Positions 5,953 to 10,802 of a stretch of 10,802 nt of DNA are shown here, piece by piece. A model generated the notes under the pieces. It was not told where the DNA came from, searched no databases, and saw nothing but the letters and a program-made list of their open reading frames with translations. The DNA comes from Draconibacterium sp. (GTDB taxonomy: Bacteria > Bacteroidota > Bacteroidia > Bacteroidales > Prolixibacteraceae), in assembly GCA_027011835.1 (NCBI GenBank), contig JALUZN010000154.1, forward strand, positions 1-10,802. The letters are read 5' to 3'. Within the stretch, counting starts at the first letter, position 1. Each line of letters starts with the position of its first letter. The translations under genes and the position numbers were made by a program.

Positions 5953-7293
5953 TTAAAGAGGCTTATTTTTGACCCCAACAACCGGAGGAACTTCCGGGAT
6001 TCCGGGAACAGGACCAAATGCATATTTCTTTGGCCCCAGATATAAATCGGAGTTCATAACCTCTTCCCAAGTAACGTCTTTTCCGGTGTATGCCGACATT
6101 CTCCCCATAATTGAGGTAAGAACAGAATTTACCTGATTTACAGCATCGCTGTATGGTTTTCCGGTGCGGATTGCAGTAACCAAATTAATGTGCTCCTGAA
6201 CGTATGGATTTATTACTTTCCATTTCGAATTTTTATCGTCCTCTTTCGGATACGGATATTTCCAGATTTCATTCCCATCGAGGTCGAATAGTTTACCGGC
6301 AGCATCGGCATATCCTTTTGTACCCATTATTTGCTGCACTTTACGGTTGGTACAACCATTAATCTGACGGGCTGAACAATTTGTGCGAACCCCGTTGTCG
6401 TAAACATATTCAATACTGAAAAAGTCGTATTGGTCGCCGGTTATTCGCCGTTGCCTGCCGCCCCAACCAATTGCTTTTACTGGATTTTTGCCCATGTGCC
6501 AACTCATCACATCAATTTCGTGAATAAACTGCTCGGTAATATGGTCTCCCGACAGCCATGTAAAATTTATCCAGTCGCGCAACATGTATTCCATATCGGT
6601 CCATTGTGGTTTCCTTAACCGGTACCATGACGCACCGCCATTACGAATAATGTTTGCTCCTACCACTTCACCGATTTCGCCATTTGCCACGCGGCGCTGT
6701 GTCTCCATATAATCTTTTTGAACCCGGCGAATAGTTCCACTCACCATACTCAGCCCAATTGCCTCGGCTTTTTTTGCCGATGCCAAAACAGAGCGGGCAC
6801 CAACCGGGTCGACAGCAACCGGTTTTTCCATAAATATATGTTTGCGGGCATTTACCGCTGCTTCAACATGTTCGGGTCTGAAATGTGGTGGAGTAGTGAG
6901 AATAACTACATCGACACCCGAATCGATAACTTTTTGATAGCTGTCGAACCCAATAAAACATTTTTCGTCGGCAATTTCAATATTTCGTTCGCTTTTAAGT
7001 TTCTTCCGGCAAGCATCAATTTTATCCTCAAAAACATCGCCCAACGCCACAATTTCGAGATTTGGACCTGCATCGACAAAATTAACGGCAGCACCCGTTC
7101 CACGACCACCACAACCAATTAATCCTGCTTTTAATACTTTCCCGTCGGGTGCACGGTCGAGCATTTTTGGTAATTGTTTCTCCTCTTTTTTTGCCTCTCC
7201 TGTTGCACAAGCCGATAAAATACCTGCAATTCCAATTGTACCTATTGTAGTTTTAGAAATAAAACTCCGTCGGTTTAAATCTCTCTTTTCCAT
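5953..7293 (-). CDS. Tat-exported lipoprotein-like Gfo/Idh/MocA oxidoreductase
   Basis: A 446-aa NAD(P)-dependent sugar oxidoreductase. The N terminus has a twin-arginine motif NRRSFI (7-12), a hydrophobic stretch and a lipobox-like LSAC with C29, suggesting Tat export followed by lipid anchoring. The Rossmann fold begins at about residue 53 with GLIGCGGRGTG (57-67). The canonical E156-K157-P158 motif is present, and HEID (258-261) lies in the substrate domain. The family includes Zymomonas glucose-fructose oxidoreductase, also a Tat-exported enzyme with bound cofactor. Here a similar periplasmic enzyme with retained NAD(P) is inferred, oxidising a sugar hydroxyl to a ketone for the DUF1080 protein encoded 23 bp downstream. 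It is shorter than and distinct from the two oxidoreductases upstream. The ATG at 7291-7293 places the Tat motif at the usual distance. Confidence 0.9.
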   Translation of the reverse strand: MEKRDLNRRSFISKTTIGTIGIAGILSACATGEAKKEEKQLPKMLDRAPDGKVLKAGLIGCGGRGTGAAVNFVDAGPNLEIVALGDVFEDKIDACRKKLKSERNIEIADEKCFIGFDSYQKVIDSGVDVVILTTPPHFRPEHVEAAVNARKHIFMEKPVAVDPVGARSVLASAKKAEAIGLSMVSGTIRRVQKDYMETQRRVANGEIGEVVGANIIRNGGASWYRLRKPQWTDMEYMLRDWINFTWLSGDHITEQFIHEIDVMSWHMGKNPVKAIGWGGRQRRITGDQYDFFSIEYVYDNGVRTNCSARQINGCTNRKVQQIMGTKGYADAAGKLFDLDGNEIWKYPYPKEDDKNSKWKVINPYVQEHINLVTAIRTGKPYSDAVNQVNSVLTSIMGRMSAYTGKDVTWEEVMNSDLYLGPKKYAFGPVPGIPEVPPVVGVKNKPL

Positions 7294-7331
7294 TATATAA
7301 AATTTGATAAATGCTTTGTTTTAAAAGACTA

Positions 7332-7339
7332 CAAATGTA
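7332..7339 (-). promoter_or_regulatory. Predicted -7 box for the 5953-7293 gene
   Basis: The minus strand reads TACATTTG, a perfect TAnnTTTG match about 39 bp before the ATG and identical to the box upstream of valS. I find no good TTTG -33 element at the expected spacing, so support comes from the -7 box alone. Confidence 0.4.
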
Positions 7340-7412
7340 ATCATTTATTTAAAAAAGTAATTTAGAATATTACCTGTTTTAGTTTTGAATAATTGTAAGC
7401 GAAAAAGCTTTA

Positions 7413-8894
7413 TTATATTTGCTCCCAGCCACTTCTGTAATTGTGTCTAATCCACTCTTCTACCATTTCAAGAGCATTCATTGTTTCGTATTTTTTATTG
7501 AATTTCGGGTCACCATCGATTATCTTAAAATCGTTTTGCGATAAAACCCGAATTGTATCGTTATATCCAATATTTGTAAAACGCATATTTGCCCCGTCCC
7601 ATAAAAGTTTTCGCTGTAAACTTTGTAATCTTACGGCAAGATTTCCCATAACAACCATTTCGTTTAACGGAGCCGCATAATTAAAATTCGACGATGCTTC
7701 AACTCGTGCCTCTTTACTCTCTTTGCAAGCTCTTATCCAATCTTGTTCGTGGCCACCTTCCATTGCGTTCGATATACGTCTGATTAATTTTTGCGGCTGT
7801 TTAAAAGTTTCCATTTTTGCAGTGGGTAGCAAAGTTGGATTTTGGCCGTATGTTCCGCACATTATTTTCCCTTTTGTTCCGTAAAAAACGCAACCACCGC
7901 CATTGTCACCCATCTGCTCACCATCGTTTAATTCGTCGGGGCGGGGAGGCATAAAACCACCATCGTACCAATGAACTGAAACTGGCGGCATCCCAACTTT
8001 TGGCAGGTTGTCGCGGCGGGGAAACTCATATTTTACAAATTCGGCATTTGGTGGAGAGTCGTTATTAAAAGGTGTCGAGCTGGCTTGTACCGAAGTTGGA
8101 TATTTAAGTTTTAATGCTTTAAAAACCGGGTCGATAATATGATTTCCCATATCGCCCAAAGCGCCTGTACCAAACTCCCACCAACCGCGCCAGTTCCAAG
8201 GATGATAAATGGGGTTATAATCGCACCATTTTGCTGTTCCTATAAATAAATCCCAATCTAAAGTTTTGGGTACGCGTTTGCTCTTTTTGGGGCGTGTTAA
8301 GCCTTGAGGCCAAATTGGCCGGTTTGTCCAGGTATCAACGTGGGTAATTTCTCCAATTGTGCCTGCCCAAATCCATTCACAAATTAGTCTGATTCCTTCG
8401 GCTGAATTTCCCTGATTTCCCATTTGGGTTGCAACTCCATACCGGTTTGCTGTTTCTTGTAGAATGCGCGATTCGTACACCGAGTGAGTAAGAGGTTTTT
8501 GTACAAAGGCATGCATTCCCTGCCGCATAGCAAGAACAGCCGGTAGAGCATGCGAATGGTCGGGGGTGGCAATCATTACAGCATCAATATCTTTTTGCTG
8601 ATCGAACATTTCGCGATAATCTTTGTACTTTTTAGCCAGCGGCCAGCGTTTAAACGAATTTTTCCCGGCGTAATCCCAGTCAACATCGCAGAGTGCTACA
8701 ATATTTTCGGTTTCCATATTGCGCAGGTTGGTGTAACCTTTCCCACCCACACCAATTCCGGCAATATTTAATTTGTCGCTGGGAGGTTTATGACCAAGAC
8801 CGGCAACTACTGTCGATGGCAAAATGGTTGCACCTGCTACAGAAGTTGCAGTTGTTGCTATAAATTTTCGTCGCGAAATATTCTTTTTGTTCAT
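7413..8894 (-). CDS. Tat-exported Gfo/Idh/MocA oxidoreductase, QKP variant
   Basis: A 493-aa protein. The Tat signal SRRKFI (7-12) is followed by an Ala/Thr/Val-rich hydrophobic stretch and a probable cleavage near VVA-GLGHK. The Rossmann fold starts at KLNIAGIGVGGKG (41-53), with CDVDW (69-73) ending the second strand. The usual EKP is replaced by Q132-K133-P134 (VQKPLTH). Substrate-domain signatures are ATQMGNQG (155-162), HPWNWRGWW (231-239) and GALGDMGNHIID (244-255). The C-terminal part matches the bacterial-type Gfo/Idh/MocA C-terminal domain with GGHEQDWIRACKES. It is a close paralog of the protein encoded at 9020-10537. It is predicted periplasmic, acting on an unidentified sugar or glycoside. 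The gene is preceded by the terminator of its paralog, so it likely has its own promoter, and the next gene starts 119 bp downstream. Confidence 0.9.
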   Translation of the reverse strand: MNKKNISRRKFIATTATSVAGATILPSTVVAGLGHKPPSDKLNIAGIGVGGKGYTNLRNMETENIVALCDVDWDYAGKNSFKRWPLAKKYKDYREMFDQQKDIDAVMIATPDHSHALPAVLAMRQGMHAFVQKPLTHSVYESRILQETANRYGVATQMGNQGNSAEGIRLICEWIWAGTIGEITHVDTWTNRPIWPQGLTRPKKSKRVPKTLDWDLFIGTAKWCDYNPIYHPWNWRGWWEFGTGALGDMGNHIIDPVFKALKLKYPTSVQASSTPFNNDSPPNAEFVKYEFPRRDNLPKVGMPPVSVHWYDGGFMPPRPDELNDGEQMGDNGGGCVFYGTKGKIMCGTYGQNPTLLPTAKMETFKQPQKLIRRISNAMEGGHEQDWIRACKESKEARVEASSNFNYAAPLNEMVVMGNLAVRLQSLQRKLLWDGANMRFTNIGYNDTIRVLSQNDFKIIDGDPKFNKKYETMNALEMVEEWIRHNYRSGWEQI

Positions 8895-8970
8895 ACAAAA
8901 ATGGTTTAAAAAAGTATTTTTTCAGGAATGGCGCAAAATAATTAAAAAATTAGCGCAAACCTAAAAACAT

Positions 8971-9001
8971 AAAAAAAAGGGTGATCAAACGAGCACCCTT
9001 T
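8971..9001 (-). terminator. Intrinsic terminator of the 9020-10537 gene
   Basis: On the minus strand an 8-bp stem (AAAGGGTG, 9001-8994, with CACCCTTT, 8983-8976) closes a 10-base loop. It runs into a tract of eight T residues at 8978-8971. It begins 19 bases after the stop at 9020, which is the expected arrangement for a rho-independent terminator. It separates the two paralogous oxidoreductase genes into different transcripts. Confidence 0.88.
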
Positions 9002-9019
9002 AAATTATTATTGTTTTTA

Positions 9020-10537
9020 TTAAGCTGGCATATCGGGTAAACTCCATGGTTTACGATAAGTATGTTTTACTAATTCGGAAGCAAAATATTTTGCGGCAAC
9101 CGGTTCGGTCCATGTTTTATGGAAAGTTGGGTGGCCATTGTGAATTGCAAAACCATCTTTAATTACTGTTTTAATTTTCTCGTCGTCAGTTAAGTTTGTG
9201 AACTCCATTTTTTCGCCATCCCAATCTAACTCTTTATTAAGCGATTGCAGACGAACAGCAAGAACACCCATAACAACCATTTCGTTAAATGGTCCGGCTT
9301 CGCTAAAGTCGGAAGCCGTAGGAACACGGTTTTCGGGACTCTCTTTACAAGCGCGAACCCAATCCATTTCGTGGCCACCGGTTAAATTATTTGCAATTCT
9401 CCTTCTGAATTTAGGAGCATCGGGTTTTTTCCCTGATAGCAACCATGGATTTTTTCCGTAGCATCCGCAAGCCAAAGTATCTTTTGTTCCGTGGAAAATT
9501 ACACCACCACCTCCATCGTTAGGATTTTTTCCATCGGGCCATCCATCAGGAAGGTCGAATTTAATTCCACCGTCGTACCAATGCACATCCACTGCAGGTA
9601 AATCGGCGTTCTTTTTCATTCCTTTCCATCTCCGTTTAGGAGTACGCGCCGGGAACGATAATTTTACATTCTGAGCAACCGGAGCACAATCGTTAAGTAA
9701 CAAAGTCGAATTTGCCTGAGCATGAACGGGTGATCCTAATTCGAGCCCAACAAATACAGGGTGAAGAATATGACACGCCATATCGCCCAGTGCACCTGTT
9801 CCGTAATCCCACCAGCCACGCCAATTCCATGGATGATAAATTTCGTTAAACGGACGCATTTTTGCAGGGCCTGTAAATAAGTCCCAGTCTAATGTTTCCG
9901 GAACCCAGTCGCCATGTTCAGGAGTATTTAATCCTTGTGGCCAGATGGGGCGGTCGGTAAACGACTCAACTTTTGTTACTTCGCCAATTTCGCCATTTGC
10001 CAGCCACTCGGTTGTTAAATTAACACCTTCTCCCGAAGAACCCTGGTTTCCCATTTGAGTTGCAACCTTGTATTTAGCTGCAAGTTTGGTTAACAACCTC
10101 GATTCGTAAACGGTATGAGTAAGTGGTTTCTGCAAATAAACGTGTTTGCCCATTGTAATGGCGTGGGCAGCAACTAATGCGTGAGTATGGTCGGCGGTAG
10201 CACAAACTACTGCGTCGAACTGTGTACTCATTTCATCGTACATTTTACGCCAGTCTTTGTACCTTTTTGCATTTGGATATCTGTCGAAAGTATGTTTTGC
10301 GTATTTCCAGTCCACATCGCAAAGACCAACAATATTTTCCGATTCAAGATGTTTTAAATTAGTGGCTCCCATGCCTCCAACACCAACACCAACAATGTTG
10401 AGTTTATCACTCGGGGCTTTATGCCCCAATCCTGCAACAGCATGGCTCGGAACAATTGTTATTCCGGCTGCTACTGCTGCCGTTGTACCAAGAAAAGCCC
10501 GCCTCGATACCGGCTTTTTATTCAATTTTTCTGTCAT
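9020..10537 (-). CDS. Tat-exported Gfo/Idh/MocA oxidoreductase, QKP variant, paralog
   Basis: A 505-aa protein when started at the ATG at 10535-10537. The frame is open to an ATG at 10627, but the extra 30 residues (FISLYLNVFF type) would bury the Tat motif SRRAFL (11-16), so I take the inner start. An Ala-rich hydrophobic stretch and a likely cleavage near AVA-GLGHK follow. The Rossmann fold begins at KLNIVGVGVGGMG (45-57). CDVDW (73-77), Q136-K137-P138 in LQKPLTH, HPWNWRGWW (235-243) and GALGDMACHILHP (248-260) match its neighbour at 7413-8894, implying tandem duplication. A short insertion around RTPKRRWKGMKKN in the C-terminal half distinguishes it. It is predicted periplasmic and NAD(P)-dependent; the substrate is unknown. 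Transcription ends at a strong terminator just downstream. Confidence 0.9.
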   Translation of the reverse strand: MTEKLNKKPVSRRAFLGTTAAVAAGITIVPSHAVAGLGHKAPSDKLNIVGVGVGGMGATNLKHLESENIVGLCDVDWKYAKHTFDRYPNAKRYKDWRKMYDEMSTQFDAVVCATADHTHALVAAHAITMGKHVYLQKPLTHTVYESRLLTKLAAKYKVATQMGNQGSSGEGVNLTTEWLANGEIGEVTKVESFTDRPIWPQGLNTPEHGDWVPETLDWDLFTGPAKMRPFNEIYHPWNWRGWWDYGTGALGDMACHILHPVFVGLELGSPVHAQANSTLLLNDCAPVAQNVKLSFPARTPKRRWKGMKKNADLPAVDVHWYDGGIKFDLPDGWPDGKNPNDGGGGVIFHGTKDTLACGCYGKNPWLLSGKKPDAPKFRRRIANNLTGGHEMDWVRACKESPENRVPTASDFSEAGPFNEMVVMGVLAVRLQSLNKELDWDGEKMEFTNLTDDEKIKTVIKDGFAIHNGHPTFHKTWTEPVAAKYFASELVKHTYRKPWSLPDMPA

Positions 10538-10703
10538 AATAATTATATTTTTTATTGGATAAGTATTAAACTGATTTCCTATTTCAAAAAAAACGTTTAA
10601 ATATAGCGATATAAAAGTTAGGGTCAAAAAAAGTTTTTGTATTTAAAACAATAATTAATTCAAATCGCTCTTCTCTCCTGCAAGCATATATTATTTAATA
10701 TGA

Positions 10704-10802
10704 TTATCCGTATTTATACCCAAACTCGTTTTTATAACTCACGCATGCCACTAAAAGCCGGTTGAACAATGCTTCTCCGTGATATCTTCGATTAAATTTA
10801 TA
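10704..10802 (-). CDS. C-terminal fragment of an IS1595/ISXO2-type transposase (partial)
   Basis: The minus strand is open from the window edge to a TAA at 10704-10706, encoding 32 residues that begin YKFNRRYHGEALFNRLLVAC. The pattern F-N-R-R, then F-x-R-L-L about seven residues on, is typical of the C-terminal end of DDE transposases of the IS1595 (ISXO2-like) family. The 5' part lies outside the window, so the catalytic residues cannot be checked and it may be an intact or a decayed copy. An insertion-sequence end would be expected between 10628 and 10703, but I could not define a terminal repeat without the other end. The call rests on recognising a short motif. Confidence 0.6.
   Translation of the reverse strand, partial: YKFNRRYHGEALFNRLLVACVSYKNEFGYKYG

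Noticed and set aside
10538..10627. Longer N terminus for the 9020-10537 protein
   Set aside because: Thirty residues upstream of the twin-arginine motif do not fit Tat signals or the paralog, which starts directly before SRRKFI.

Overview
The window looks like a chromosomal segment of a Bacteroidota bacterium, probably a free-living or marine Bacteroidales/Marinilabiliales-type organism. This rests on a TAnnTTTG-type promoter -7 box, near absence of Shine-Dalgarno sequences, a TlpA-like thioredoxin, a carboxypeptidase-regulatory-like exported protein, and a Tat-exported Gfo/Idh/MocA plus DUF1080 cluster. All of these are typical of the phylum. The exact genus cannot be read from the sequence.

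Layout. The left edge (2-727, + strand) holds the 3' part of a very AT-rich thioredoxin-like gene. It converges on a minus-strand gene for a 258-aa exported protein of unknown function (877-1653), with a nested inverted repeat between the two stops. Upstream of that gene lies valS (1859-4900, minus), separated by a pair of 20-bp palindromes of the form ATTCCC-N8-GGGAAT. Minus-strand genes continue to the right: a DUF1080 protein (5222-5929), then three Tat-signal Gfo/Idh/MocA oxidoreductases (5953-7293, 7413-8894, 9020-10537). The right edge (10704-10802, minus) appears to be the 3' end of an IS1595/ISXO2-type transposase gene.

The most unusual feature is in valS. The valyl-tRNA synthetase reading frame carries a complete DUF559 domain (Vsr/PD-(D/E)xK nuclease-like) inserted in frame within the CP1 editing domain, a few residues before the TTRPET motif. 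The inserted DNA (about 3861-4288) is bounded by imperfect 28-bp terminal inverted repeats rich in G/C tracts, each able to form a hairpin. It therefore looks like a small nuclease-encoding mobile element that settled in an essential gene without breaking its frame. There are no intein splice-junction residues, so the insert is probably retained in the mature enzyme.

The right half reads as an exported sugar-modifying system. The three predicted periplasmic NAD(P)-dependent oxidoreductases and the DUF1080 (3-keto-disaccharide hydrolase family) protein fit oxidation of a glycoside to a keto-sugar followed by cleavage. The 5953-7293 and 5222-5929 genes are 23 bp apart and are probably co-transcribed. 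The two larger oxidoreductases are close paralogs, and the first of them is followed by a strong intrinsic terminator.
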